DNA of 39,560 bases from JANQTF01 sp036835375 (lineage in GTDB: Bacteria; Bacteroidota; Bacteroidia; J057). The translations under genes and the position numbers were made by a program. Positions within the stretch are counted from its first letter, which is position 1. Every line of letters starts with the position of its first letter. The DNA is taken from NCBI GenBank assembly GCA_036835375.1, contig DAITMB010000039.1, positions 1-39,560 of the forward strand, in the 5' to 3' direction. Positions 9,410 through 17,626 of the stretch are shown piece after piece. Under the pieces are notes generated by a model. It ran no database searches. It had not been told where the DNA came from and saw nothing but the letters and a program-made list of their open reading frames with translations.

Positions 9410-9501
9410 AGAAAAAGTCTGGCAGATCCCGTCTGACCCAAACTAAGAATTGAGTAAAGAAAAGCTGCAATACAGGAAATCTGCGCAATTGTATCCGTTC
9501 C

Positions 9502-10059
9502 TTATTTCACGGTGATCTCGTAGTTGCCGTAGAGATTCACTGCCCCGGCGATGCGTCGCATGAGGGAGTTGTGAAGTTCAATGTTGCGCACGAGCCGCGC
9601 GTAGAGATCGTCCATGACCTCCGTGGTCGCTTGATGCTTGCGCTGATATTGCTCAAAGCGGCGCTGGGTAGTGGGCTTGTCTTCTTTTTCTTTCATCAGG
9701 TCATTGACCCAATTATTGAACCCTGTCACCTCTTCCTCAAACTGAATGAGTTCCCGGCCAAATTTGGCGGCGATGCTGTCCCTTTCGCTCATCATGCCTC
9801 GGTAGCGGCTCCTCATGTCGGCGAGGTCACTTTGAGAGACCGCATTCAAATCCGAGAGGTAAGGATCTACCTCCTTGAGGTCACTGGCATAGCGCTCTGT
9901 GAGCTTGAGGTTGGTCTTGATGGCGATGACCGTCGTGCTGAGTCGCGTCCACTCCGGCTCAAAGCGTTTCACTTCATTGAGCATGGTGAGGTCAGCAGAG
10001 CCACATGCTGTCATGACAACCAACACAAAAACAGGGAAAATGCGAGCCAAAACCTTCAT
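9502..10059 (-). CDS. Coiled-coil lipoprotein of unknown function
   Basis: 185 residues from the ATG at 10059. This start gives a textbook lipoprotein signal, MKVLARIFPVFVLVVMTAC, with lipobox MTAC. An in-frame ATG at 10209 would add 50 residues before the signal and is rejected. The mature protein is mostly helical and highly charged, with likely coiled-coil stretches (for example around SDLADMRSRYRGMMSERD and KEKEDKPTTQRRFEQYQRKH) and no transmembrane segment. I do not recognise a family. It is transcribed divergently from the GH20 gene and shares a 405-bp intergenic region with it. The degenerate kinase lies downstream on the same strand, 92 bp beyond its stop. Confidence 0.8.
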   Translation of the reverse strand: MKVLARIFPVFVLVVMTACGSADLTMLNEVKRFEPEWTRLSTTVIAIKTNLKLTERYASDLKEVDPYLSDLNAVSQSDLADMRSRYRGMMSERDSIAAKFGRELIQFEEEVTGFNNWVNDLMKEKEDKPTTQRRFEQYQRKHQATTEVMDDLYARLVRNIELHNSLMRRIAGAVNLYGNYEITVK

Positions 10060-10464
10060 AAGATGATCAGTAATCCTTGGCAAGATAGAATGATTTGAGA
10101 GATTGGGAAAAATAATTGAGCGTAGAAGGATTTTCCGGAACGTAGGCTTTCCGAAAGAGTTGAAAGAGAAGTTGTGGAAAAACGAGGAGAAGGAATCGAA
10201 TGGTTCCATGTTGATACACAGAAGCTACGCTACACTTTTCAGCGAAAATTCGAAGAGCCGTCAAGAGTACCACCGGAGGGAGAAGATTCCAATCATTGCT
10301 TTTCGCCGCGATTTCCTTCCTCTGGCGTGAGGCAGAATAGTGCAAACTTTGCCAATTCTCCTATCTTCATCTCATATTCTGTCTTCGGCTCCGGCTTCCC
10401 GATTTTGCGGGAAAGAGAGACTGGCTATATTCGGGATCATCTAAGGACTCTAACCCTACCTGTA
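10060..10464. other. Divergent intergenic region
   Basis: 405 bp between the minus-strand lipoprotein gene and the plus-strand GH20 gene. It contains an open frame continuous with the GH20 ORF, but the GH20 signal peptide at 10465 shows that translation starts there. A Bacteroidota-like promoter for the GH20 gene is proposed at 10404-10433. No other gene is supported. Confidence 0.6.
10404..10433 (+). promoter_or_regulatory. Candidate Bacteroidota-type promoter of the GH20 gene
   Basis: TTTG at 10404-10407, then 18 bases, then TATATTCG at 10426-10433. This is one mismatch from the TAnnTTTG -7 element of Bacteroidota housekeeping promoters, whose usual spacer is near 19. It lies 32 bp before the GH20 ATG. 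An identical TATATTCG box occurs 30 bp before the VOC gene. Confidence 0.35.
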
Positions 10465-12066
10465 ATGAATTTATATTCCCCCCTTCGGCCCATCGGAATC
10501 TTGGCAATGGCAGCGAGCATGATGCTCAGTGCTTGCGAAGCACCCGCTTCGACAGACATGGCCGAGGCCGTTCTCATACCGCTGCCCGTATCCCTTCAAC
10601 CGACCGCCAGCAGCTTGACCCTCAACAAGGATTTCACGATTTTCTTGTCGGAAGAATCCGAAACCTTGCGCGGAGTAGGAGACTATCTCTCCGAATTTCT
10701 CGCGCCTGCCACAGGCTATTCCCTGGAAGTGACGGCGGATCCCGCCCGACGTGGAAAATCTGTGATTGATCTACAGTTGACGGAAGATTCTGAACTTGGC
10801 ACTGAGGGGTATGAACTGACCATTACGGGCGAAAGCGTGGTGATTTTGGGCAATACGCCAGAAAGCATATTTCGGGGCGTGCAGACCCTCCGCCAATTGT
10901 TGCCAGCGAAAATCGAGCAAAGGAGCCAGCAGCGTGGACCCTGGGTACTGCCGGGAGGCACCATTCGGGATTATCCCTTGTATAGCTATCGAGGTGTCAT
11001 GCTAGACGTGGCAAGGCACTTCTTTGGGGTCGAAGATGTGAAGCGATTCATCGATTTTGTGGCAGCCTACAAAATGAATGTTCTTCACCTCCACCTTTCC
11101 GACGACCAAGGTTGGCGGATTGAGATCGAGTCTTGGCCCAACTTGACCCTCAATGGAGGCAGCACAGAAGTCGGCGGGGGCAAAGGCGGTTTTTATACCA
11201 AGGCTCAGTACCGTGAGATTGTGCAATATGCCGCTGATCGCTTCATCACCATCATCCCCGAGATCGACGTACCCGGCCATACCAATGCAGCCTTGGCTTC
11301 CTATCCAGAACTGAACTGCGACGGCGTCGCCCCAGCGCTCTACACCGGGACCGAAGTGGGTTTCAGTAGCCTTTGCACCAGCAAGGAGCTAACCTATCAG
11401 TTTCTGGATGATGTGATCGGCGAATTGGCCGACATGACGCCCGGTCCCTACATCCACATCGGGGGAGACGAATCCCACGCGACCGACGCTGCGGACTATT
11501 TGCCATTCGTCAACAGGGTCCAAAAGATCGTGCAGTCTCATGGCAAGTCCATGATCGGCTGGGACGAGACGGCGCAAGCCGATCTGAGTGAAGGCTCCGT
11601 GGTGCAGCTGTGGAACAATGCAGAATTTGCGAAGCTGGCCGTCCAGAAGGGGGCCAAGCTGATCATGTCCCCTGCCACAAAGGTGTATCTGGACATGCAA
11701 TACGACTCCACCAGCCGGATCGGTCTCCACTGGGCCGCCTACATTGAAGTAAAAGACGCGTATCGATGGGATCCGGCTACCATCATTCCGGGCATCGACA
11801 AGGACTATATCCTGGGAATTGAGGCAGCTCTCTGGACAGAGACGGTTACTAACATGGAGGACATTGAGTACCTTGTCTTCCCGCGTTTGCCGGGCTGTGC
11901 CGAAGTCGCTTGGTCACCCTCCGAAGCCCGCGACTGGGAAGAGTATAAGGAGCGACTTGCCCGCCACGGTGAGCGGATGCGCATGATGGGCATTCGGTAC
12001 TACGAATCACCTCTGATTCCCTGGTCGGGGACCAACTCGTCAACGCCTAGCCTCAGCACGCGGTAG
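10465..12066 (+). CDS. Beta-N-acetylhexosaminidase, GH20, lipoprotein
   Basis: Exo-acting hydrolase releasing terminal GlcNAc/GalNAc from chitin oligomers, glycoproteins or peptidoglycan-type glycans by substrate-assisted catalysis. It has 533 residues from ATG 10465, chosen because it opens a lipoprotein signal (ILAMAASMMLSAC, lipobox LSAC). Residues about 30-170 form the GH20b alpha/beta domain (IPLPVSLQP, GVQTLRQLLP). The TIM barrel follows, with SYRGVMLDVARHFF, NVLHLHLSDDQGWRIEI and the catalytic Asp-Glu pair at D335-E336 in HIGGDESHA, then a Trp-rich pocket (IGWDE, VQLWNN, ALWTE). Length and motifs are complete. The lipobox suggests surface or periplasmic anchoring and a role in glycan scavenging. 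The sulfotransferase gene begins 46 bp downstream on the same strand, but a functional link is uncertain. Confidence 0.93.
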   Translation: MNLYSPLRPIGILAMAASMMLSACEAPASTDMAEAVLIPLPVSLQPTASSLTLNKDFTIFLSEESETLRGVGDYLSEFLAPATGYSLEVTADPARRGKSVIDLQLTEDSELGTEGYELTITGESVVILGNTPESIFRGVQTLRQLLPAKIEQRSQQRGPWVLPGGTIRDYPLYSYRGVMLDVARHFFGVEDVKRFIDFVAAYKMNVLHLHLSDDQGWRIEIESWPNLTLNGGSTEVGGGKGGFYTKAQYREIVQYAADRFITIIPEIDVPGHTNAALASYPELNCDGVAPALYTGTEVGFSSLCTSKELTYQFLDDVIGELADMTPGPYIHIGGDESHATDAADYLPFVNRVQKIVQSHGKSMIGWDETAQADLSEGSVVQLWNNAEFAKLAVQKGAKLIMSPATKVYLDMQYDSTSRIGLHWAAYIEVKDAYRWDPATIIPGIDKDYILGIEAALWTETVTNMEDIEYLVFPRLPGCAEVAWSPSEARDWEEYKERLARHGERMRMMGIRYYESPLIPWSGTNSSTPSLSTR

Positions 12067-12111
12067 GCAACACCCTCAATCGTCTCTTGGGGTATCATTC
12101 GCACCTTTAGC

Positions 12112-13329
12112 ATGTTTCGCGTAGCGCTGTTGATTCGCATGGTCGCCTTTGCTTTCTTCGGCAGTAGAAGGCGGGCGGCAGCCTTGCGCCCAAAGAGGTG
12201 GCTGTTGCTGCTACTTCTTCCAGGGTATCTCCTCTTGGAAATCTGGACATGGATCTGTTTTGCCCTCGACGAAGTTCTCTTCCCGGGTCACCGCCGCGTA
12301 TCCCTCAAGCAGCCAGTGTTCATCACGGGGATTCCTCGCAGTGGCACCACCTTCTTGCACCGCTTGCTGAGCCGGGACGAGGAGACATTCACCAGTTTTC
12401 GCACGTGGGAAATGATTTTTGCGCCTTCCATTGTGCAAAAAAAGCTCGCCCTCGCCCTTGGCGCAGTGGATCGCTGGCTAGGTGCTCCCGGCAAAAAGCT
12501 GATCCTCCGAATTGAAAACCGTGTCTTTCAGCGCCTGCGCAGCATGCATGAATTGGGCTTTTTTGAGGCGGAGGAAGATGAGATTCTCCTGCTGCATCGC
12601 TTTTCTTCGATATATCTCTACCTCGCCTTTCCTCACCCTGACCTGATGGCCTACGGCTTCTTTGATCAGCGCGTGGACCCACGAGAGCGGCTGCGAGCCA
12701 TGGCTTTCTATCGACGATGCCTCCAAAAGCATCTATATCAATTCGGCTTACACAAGCATTTTTTATCCAAAAATCCCGCTTTTAGTGCCAAGTTTATATC
12801 CCTCGCAGCAGCATTTCCCGACGCGATGTTCCTCTATCCCATCCGGCAGCCCTCCCGCACGATCCCTTCCAGCCTCAGCTTGTTTCACTATCTCTCCCAG
12901 CGATGCTGCACTGTGCAAGATGTTGATTCCTACCAAGCCAGTACCTTGGCCATGCTGCACCATTGGCATGAGCATCCCTTAGAGGTAATGGGCAAATGGC
13001 CCGCGACGAGCTATCAGGTGATTCCTTTTGACGAGCTCACCAGCAATCCATCCCAGACGGTGAAGTCGATCTACCAGCGGGGGCAGATTCCGATGCGGCC
13101 AACGTATGAGGCAACCCTGCAAAGCGAGGAACAGCGTTCACGAACATACCGAAGTCGCCACGACTACCCACGGGATTGGGAGAGACATGACAGCCCCGAA
13201 TCCGCCGAAGCACAAAAGAGTCACAGCCTACACAACGCCGATCCAGAACTAGCGGCTCGAACAAAAGCCGATCAGAAAGCAGCTTTCTGGCGTGCCTATG
13301 AGGCCCTGCTTCGACTGGCAAATCAATAG
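12112..13329 (+). CDS. Sulfotransferase family protein
   Basis: PAPS-dependent sulfotransferase of about 405 residues. A hydrophobic N-terminal stretch (about 30-52, LLLLLLPGYLLLEIWTWICF) suggests membrane association. The 5'-phosphosulfate loop ITGIPRSGTTFLHRLL (about 71-86) and the 3'-phosphate site LYPIRQPSRTIPSSLSLF (about 241-258) are both intact, as in the Sulfotransfer_3-type family. The C-terminal region is rich in Arg, Ser and Glu and appears soluble. It follows the GH20 gene by 46 bp. It converges on the KAS III-like gene, with a 7-bp overlap of the two 3' ends (13323-13329). The acceptor is unknown; a glycan (GH20 context) or a lipid-like product of the facing operon are both guesses. 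An alternative description is a sulfotransferase-like protein acting on a hydroxylated lipid. Confidence 0.88.
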   Translation: MFRVALLIRMVAFAFFGSRRRAAALRPKRWLLLLLLPGYLLLEIWTWICFALDEVLFPGHRRVSLKQPVFITGIPRSGTTFLHRLLSRDEETFTSFRTWEMIFAPSIVQKKLALALGAVDRWLGAPGKKLILRIENRVFQRLRSMHELGFFEAEEDEILLLHRFSSIYLYLAFPHPDLMAYGFFDQRVDPRERLRAMAFYRRCLQKHLYQFGLHKHFLSKNPAFSAKFISLAAAFPDAMFLYPIRQPSRTIPSSLSLFHYLSQRCCTVQDVDSYQASTLAMLHHWHEHPLEVMGKWPATSYQVIPFDELTSNPSQTVKSIYQRGQIPMRPTYEATLQSEEQRSRTYRSRHDYPRDWERHDSPESAEAQKSHSLHNADPELAARTKADQKAAFWRAYEALLRLANQ

Positions 13330-14333
13330 ACCATCACAATCCCACCGAGCGACAACCCGGCGGCAGTCCCCATGAGCGAGAGGCGCTGTCCGCGCTGAAT
13401 TTTACCTAACTCAATGGCGTCATAGAGCGCGATCGGAATCGATGCCGAGATACAGTTGCCGTTCGTAGCGAGGGTCTCGTGGATCTGATCCGGGCGAATG
13501 TGATATATCCGCTTAAAATAGTTGATGCCGGCAAGGCTGGCTTGGTGCGGCACAATGAGGTCGGTGTCTTGTAAGGTAAAATCCAAGGGTTGGTACAAGC
13601 GCTCCAAAAACTGTGGCAGATGCTCGAAGGTGAACTTGAGGAGATGGCGGCCTTCCATTTGAAAGTATCGGGACGAATCGGGATACGGTTCACATCTGCT
13701 CGGCGGCTCGGCTCCTCCCCAAGCACGAAGAATCGTGTATTCCGCGCCTGCAGCATAGGTCTCCATGTGGGCTGTGAGCACGCGTGAATGATCGCTTTCG
13801 TCGGCTACCTCCACGATCGCGGCGGCGGCGCCATCTCCAAACAACGTGTAGGTCTCCAAGTCCTCGGGACGCACGTTCATGGAGGCAATTTCGGCGCTCA
13901 CAATGGCGATACGGCGGTATCTCCCACTTTGAATGAAGGCATTGGCCACATCCATCGCTACCACGAACGACAAGCAGGTCGCATCTATGTCAAAGCAAGC
14001 TGTGCCGGAGTTCATATGGCCCAATTCGCGCTGCACAAGGCAGGCATTAAAGGGCACGAAGTAATCAAAACTGGCTGATGCGCAGATGAGTAAGTCGATG
14101 TTTTCAAATGTCAATCCTCCCACTTGCATGGCTTCGCTGAGTGCCTTGGCTGCCATTTCCGAGGGCTTTTCTGTGCTGATCCAGTGTCGCTGACTCACAC
14201 CGGATCGCTGGTAAATCGACCCAGCGGGAAGCGCCAGGGTTTTCTCTAAGTGCTCAGAACTCACCACGTTGGCGGGGAGAGACTTGCCCATGCTGCGAAT
14301 TTTCAGACGGGGAATAACAGGGCTGGTTTGCAT
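13323..14333 (-). CDS. 3-oxoacyl-ACP synthase III-like (OleA/FabH-type) condensing enzyme
   Basis: Thiolase-fold ketosynthase of 336 residues that would condense an acyl thioester with a second acyl or malonyl unit. The active-site cysteine is C120 in FDIDATCLSFVVAM. The catalytic histidine is H263 in IVPHQASLAG, and the asparagine is N293 in NGNCISASIP. The C-terminal GTAAGLSLGGIVMVY is typical. It is the last gene of a five-gene operon, three bases after the adenylate-forming gene. Replacement of the usual DINAAC by DIDATC and the biosynthetic context indicate a specialised condensing enzyme rather than housekeeping FabH. It could be an OleA-like head-to-head condensing enzyme or a starter ketosynthase. 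Start ATG at 14333; no alternative upstream start in this short gap looks better. Confidence 0.9.
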   Translation of the reverse strand: MQTSPVIPRLKIRSMGKSLPANVVSSEHLEKTLALPAGSIYQRSGVSQRHWISTEKPSEMAAKALSEAMQVGGLTFENIDLLICASASFDYFVPFNACLVQRELGHMNSGTACFDIDATCLSFVVAMDVANAFIQSGRYRRIAIVSAEIASMNVRPEDLETYTLFGDGAAAAIVEVADESDHSRVLTAHMETYAAGAEYTILRAWGGAEPPSRCEPYPDSSRYFQMEGRHLLKFTFEHLPQFLERLYQPLDFTLQDTDLIVPHQASLAGINYFKRIYHIRPDQIHETLATNGNCISASIPIALYDAIELGKIQRGQRLSLMGTAAGLSLGGIVMVY

Positions 14334-14336
14334 AGT

Positions 14337-15662
14337 TCAGGGGGTAGATAGAGGAGAAAAGGAGCGGCGAATCGCGCGACGTTTGACACCTGCTTCGTAA
14401 GGAATGCCTTCGGCTAAATGGAGCGTTAAGGGAAGAAGCTGCCAACTAGCGCAAAACGCTTCAAAGGCCTCGGTCACAGCTTTTTTGACGACGACCATGT
14501 CGGCCCCTTCGCTGAGCTGCAAGCTGATCTCGAGCTGGCTCGGCGCTATCTGCACCACGCGGTATTCTTCGATCTGCACGCTGGATTGCACCATCACCTT
14601 GCGAATGAAATCCGCGAACACAGGGCGGGCGTCTCCAGCGATCGCCGCAAGGTAGAAGACATCGTCGGTGCGTCCTTCGATGGAGTCAATCGCCAGAAAT
14701 GGTGAACCGCAAGGGCAAGGAGTCGATCTCGCCACCAGTACATCGTTAAGCAAATAGCGAATGACAGGCTGGGTACTGCGTGTAAAATCAGTCACAATCG
14801 GTTGATAGCGTGTCTTCGCTTCGTCGAGATATTGCGGCTGAATGTTCACAAAATCTTCATTCACATGAAGGGTTCCCTCCTCACAGGTGCAAGCGAGGAA
14901 GCCCTCGGTACATTGATAAACCTGCGCGATGGACTGGCGAAATATTCGTTCGAGCAGGCGATTTGTCTCTGGGTCAAGCACTTCTGCCACGGAGATCACT
15001 TGCATCGGAGTTATCAACAGCTCCTCTCGCTCGACGGCTTTGGCGATGATGCGCAGCATGGAAGGTTGCGCAACGATCACTTTGGGCTGAAATGCTTGCA
15101 AATCTCGCAGCAAATCGTCCACTGGCTCCATCAAGTCAAAAAATTGGAAGGCTACCTTTCGCGAATCCACTGCACGGTAGAGGTTGCTATTGGCACGCAG
15201 AAAAAAAGCTACTTTCACTTGTCCTTTCCAGCGCCAGGGCTTCAACACCTTGAGCAACACCGCCGCCACCCACTGCGCTCGCTCCTTGGTCGAAGCCAAA
15301 AATATTCCTCTATTGCCGGATGTTCCTGTGCTCAATCCCACCGTAACGCCACGGATCACCGGACTAAAATCCCGCTGTGCCTCTGCGCGATTCGCCAGGG
15401 CAAAGGCTTCTTCGCGATCAATTCCGCGGGTGTTGATTCGGTTAAATTCGGCCATAAAGACCTTTTTGTCGATCAGGGGAAATTCCGCCCACGAGTTGTA
15501 AACTGCCAGCCGGTCCGCGTAGAAAGGGCTTTTTCGGGCAATTCGGCGGACAAATCGCGTGATGCGTCGCTCCTGCCAGCGAAGCAATTGCTCCCGCGAG
15601 CGAAACGTGGCCCGGAAGGTATACTTCACCAAATAAAATAGGATCAGGAGTTTGAGTTTCAT
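14337..15662 (-). CDS. Adenylate-forming enzyme, F390 synthetase/PaaK-like
   Basis: About 441 residues from ATG 15662 (MKLKLLILFYLVKYTF). An in-frame ATG at 15734 adds 24 unlikely residues. The enzyme activates a carboxylate with ATP as acyl-AMP. The phosphate-binding loop is GLSTGTSGNRG (about 109-119), followed by the PaaK/CapK-like segments AQPSMLRIIAKA, ISVAEVLDPE and YQCTEGFLACTC. A late CPCGSPF motif resembles the Cys-containing loop of PaaK-type ligases, and RTDDVFYL marks the hinge to the C-terminal domain. It is shorter than OleC-type ligases (around 550 residues) and belongs to the F390 synthetase-related clade of hypothetical adenylate-forming enzymes. It sits between the MBL and ketosynthase genes in one operon, 96 bp after the MBL stop. 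The substrate, probably a fatty or aryl acid, is not deducible. Confidence 0.85.
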   Translation of the reverse strand: MKLKLLILFYLVKYTFRATFRSREQLLRWQERRITRFVRRIARKSPFYADRLAVYNSWAEFPLIDKKVFMAEFNRINTRGIDREEAFALANRAEAQRDFSPVIRGVTVGLSTGTSGNRGIFLASTKERAQWVAAVLLKVLKPWRWKGQVKVAFFLRANSNLYRAVDSRKVAFQFFDLMEPVDDLLRDLQAFQPKVIVAQPSMLRIIAKAVEREELLITPMQVISVAEVLDPETNRLLERIFRQSIAQVYQCTEGFLACTCEEGTLHVNEDFVNIQPQYLDEAKTRYQPIVTDFTRSTQPVIRYLLNDVLVARSTPCPCGSPFLAIDSIEGRTDDVFYLAAIAGDARPVFADFIRKVMVQSSVQIEEYRVVQIAPSQLEISLQLSEGADMVVVKKAVTEAFEAFCASWQLLPLTLHLAEGIPYEAGVKRRAIRRSFSPLSTP

Positions 15663-15758
15663 CGAAAGGGGGTGATTCTGGTGCTCATCAACTTCCCATT
15701 GCGGGACCAGAGGCAAAAATTCCAAAAGAGTCAATCTAAGAAAGATAAATTTCCTTCG

Positions 15759-16613
15759 TCAACTGAGCAAGTCGTTCGTCGCCAGCGGGCCTTCGCCATA
15801 TCTGCGAAAGGTATCAAGGCAGTGACAGGGAATGATGCGCAACTGCGGCTTTGATTGATGAATTTCATGCACCTTGTGGAGACTCCGCTGGTAAGCGTCC
15901 CAATCATCCATGATCGTCCGCGCGATGGGTGCAGGCATGGCCAGCTCACGGTAGGCCCGTTCTTTCCAGGCAGCATCCGCCACGAAAAACCACTCAACAC
16001 CCTTTTCGTCCGTGCAGTACAAGCCGATTTGACCACGAGCATGTCCGGGGAGATCCACGAGCAGCATGCTCCTATCTCCGAGCAAGTCATAGGCCCGATC
16101 AAAGGGGCCAAATGAAGCCAAATGCTTCGGCTTGAGGTCTTCTACAAAGGTGAGCCGTTGCTCCCAGCCCTGAGGCATCATCCCGGGCAGGTAAGCTTTT
16201 CGCAGGGCTTGGATCCGGGAGAGGCCAGCCCGAGAATCGAAGGCAGCGTGGGATGAGACCAAGGTCGCCCAAGGGAAATCCTCGATTCCACCGAGATGAT
16301 CGGCATGGTAGTGCGAAATGATAATGGTCCGAATGCTGTCTGCCGAAATGCCCCGGGCCGCCAATTGTTGCTTGGCCAGGTCCTCTTGGCGAACATGCAC
16401 CGGCGTGACGAAGCGGAACAGCCGCTCGGGAAAACGCTTGGTTTCGCGGTAAAAGGAAAGGCCGTAGCCCGTGTCGAATAGGATGTTTCCGGCGCTGGGA
16501 TGCTCAATGAGGACAAAACTAGCGGGGAATGCCACATCCCTTCGTCTGCCATCCTGAAAGACATGGTTCTCTTTCGAGAGGCAATAGCCCGCTGACAAGA
16601 GGGTGATTTTCAT
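15759..16613 (-). CDS. MBL-fold metallo-hydrolase, AHL-lactonase-like
   Basis: 284 residues with a complete dinuclear-metal site: HYHADH at 101-106, H191 in LPGHARGQ, D213 in FVADAAW and H264 in IPCHC. The pattern HxHxDH-H-D-H and the N-terminal NILFDTGYG place it with the AiiA/quorum-quenching lactonase group. In those enzymes it opens lactone rings; thioester hydrolysis occurs in related MBL enzymes. No signal peptide is present, so it is cytoplasmic. Its start overlaps the stop of the epimerase gene by 4 bp (16610-16613), showing tight translational coupling. In this operon, opening a lactone or releasing an acyl thioester made by the neighbouring enzymes is more likely than true quorum quenching. 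That is inference from context. Confidence 0.88.
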   Translation of the reverse strand: MKITLLSAGYCLSKENHVFQDGRRRDVAFPASFVLIEHPSAGNILFDTGYGLSFYRETKRFPERLFRFVTPVHVRQEDLAKQQLAARGISADSIRTIIISHYHADHLGGIEDFPWATLVSSHAAFDSRAGLSRIQALRKAYLPGMMPQGWEQRLTFVEDLKPKHLASFGPFDRAYDLLGDRSMLLVDLPGHARGQIGLYCTDEKGVEWFFVADAAWKERAYRELAMPAPIARTIMDDWDAYQRSLHKVHEIHQSKPQLRIIPCHCLDTFRRYGEGPLATNDLLS

Positions 16614-17626
16614 GTAGGAGAGACTTCAAGAGAGGAGAGAAATTCGTCGATTCCCTCCCAACTACTCTGCTTTGGCTGGTAGCCAAGGCGTTCGCGAGCC
16701 AGTCGAATGTCGAGGGTCATGGTATGCGCGAGGGTGGACACCCCATAGCGCGTGATCACTGGTTCTTTGCCGCCACCAAAGATTCGGGCGTGCCATTCCA
16801 GGCTTGTGGCGATGGCATTCATCACGGGGAGAGAGATTTTTTTGGGGGCAAATGGCAAATTCATTTGCTCAAACAAATACCTGAACAAGTCCCAAAGCGG
16901 AAGTGGCTCGCCGTTGGTGATATTATAAGCAGCGCCTAGCGCATCTGAGTCGGCATGCATTGCGAGCTGAATGGCATCCACCAGATTGGAGACAGAGGTG
17001 ACGTCGGCGAGATTTTCCCCCGATCCTACTACGCGGAGCCGGCCCTCCTCATAGCCGCGCAGTACCCGTGGAAAGATCACGGTGTCTCCTCGCCCAATGA
17101 TGGCGCGTGGTCGCAGGGAGAGGGTCTCGAGGATAGCATCATTCGCAGCGAGAATCTCCTTTTCGGCGATCAACTTGGTGGCGGCATAGGCATTAGGCAT
17201 GTGGCGAGGCAGCGGATCCAGCTCCGAGACGAGGTTGCGGTCCTGGAAATTCACGTAAATGCTGGGCGTGCCAATGTTGATCACCCTGCGCACGCCTCGT
17301 GCTCGGGCAGCTTGCAGGAGGTGTCGCGTGCTGAGGACATTTGCCTGAAAAAAGGTCTCATACTTCCCCCAAGGCGATGACAGCGCAGCACAGTGAACCA
17401 CTAGGTCCTGACCCTTACAAAGTTTCTGTGCGGCTGCTTCATCGGTCAAGTCAGCCGCTACAAAACAGGCACCCATCGCCTCGAATTCAGCCTGGCGATC
17501 CCTGCGGCGACCCGTGGCAGTCACCCGAAAGGCGCCACTTGCGCAGAGGGCCTCGGTGAGCCTGCTACCTAAAAATCCTGAGGCACCCGTGATCAGGACC
17601 GACGGTGGATTTGTCCAAGACTTCAT
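16610..17626 (-). CDS. NAD(P)-dependent epimerase/dehydratase, OleD/3-beta-HSD-like
   Basis: Extended short-chain dehydrogenase of 338 residues. The Rossmann motif is GASGFLG (14-20), with a following arginine pair (TGRRRDRQ) suggesting NADP preference. The catalytic pair is Y147 and K151 in NAYAATK, and the upstream hydroxyl residue is T120 or S122 in INIGTPSIY. It is full length. Sequence style (SSPWGKYETFFQANVLST, then NLVSELDP) resembles 3-beta-hydroxysteroid dehydrogenase-like reductases and OleD, which reduces the 2-alkyl-3-ketoacyl product of OleA. Starts and stops overlap both neighbours by 4 bp (17623-17626 with the hydrolase and 16610-16613 with the MBL gene). Reduction of the keto product of the ketosynthase is the natural role in this operon, but this is inferred. 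Confidence 0.9.
   Translation of the reverse strand: MKSWTNPPSVLITGASGFLGSRLTEALCASGAFRVTATGRRRDRQAEFEAMGACFVAADLTDEAAAQKLCKGQDLVVHCAALSSPWGKYETFFQANVLSTRHLLQAARARGVRRVINIGTPSIYVNFQDRNLVSELDPLPRHMPNAYAATKLIAEKEILAANDAILETLSLRPRAIIGRGDTVIFPRVLRGYEEGRLRVVGSGENLADVTSVSNLVDAIQLAMHADSDALGAAYNITNGEPLPLWDLFRYLFEQMNLPFAPKKISLPVMNAIATSLEWHARIFGGGKEPVITRYGVSTLAHTMTLDIRLARERLGYQPKQSSWEGIDEFLSSLEVSPT

Noticed and set aside
14802..15641. 279-codon plus-strand ORF within the adenylating-enzyme gene
   Set aside because: Shadow of a well-supported minus-strand gene; no domain character.
15759..16613. Calling the MBL enzyme a dedicated quorum-quenching lactonase
   Set aside because: The motif fits the AHL-lactonase group, but embedding in a biosynthetic operon makes a pathway role more likely, and substrate cannot be read from motifs.
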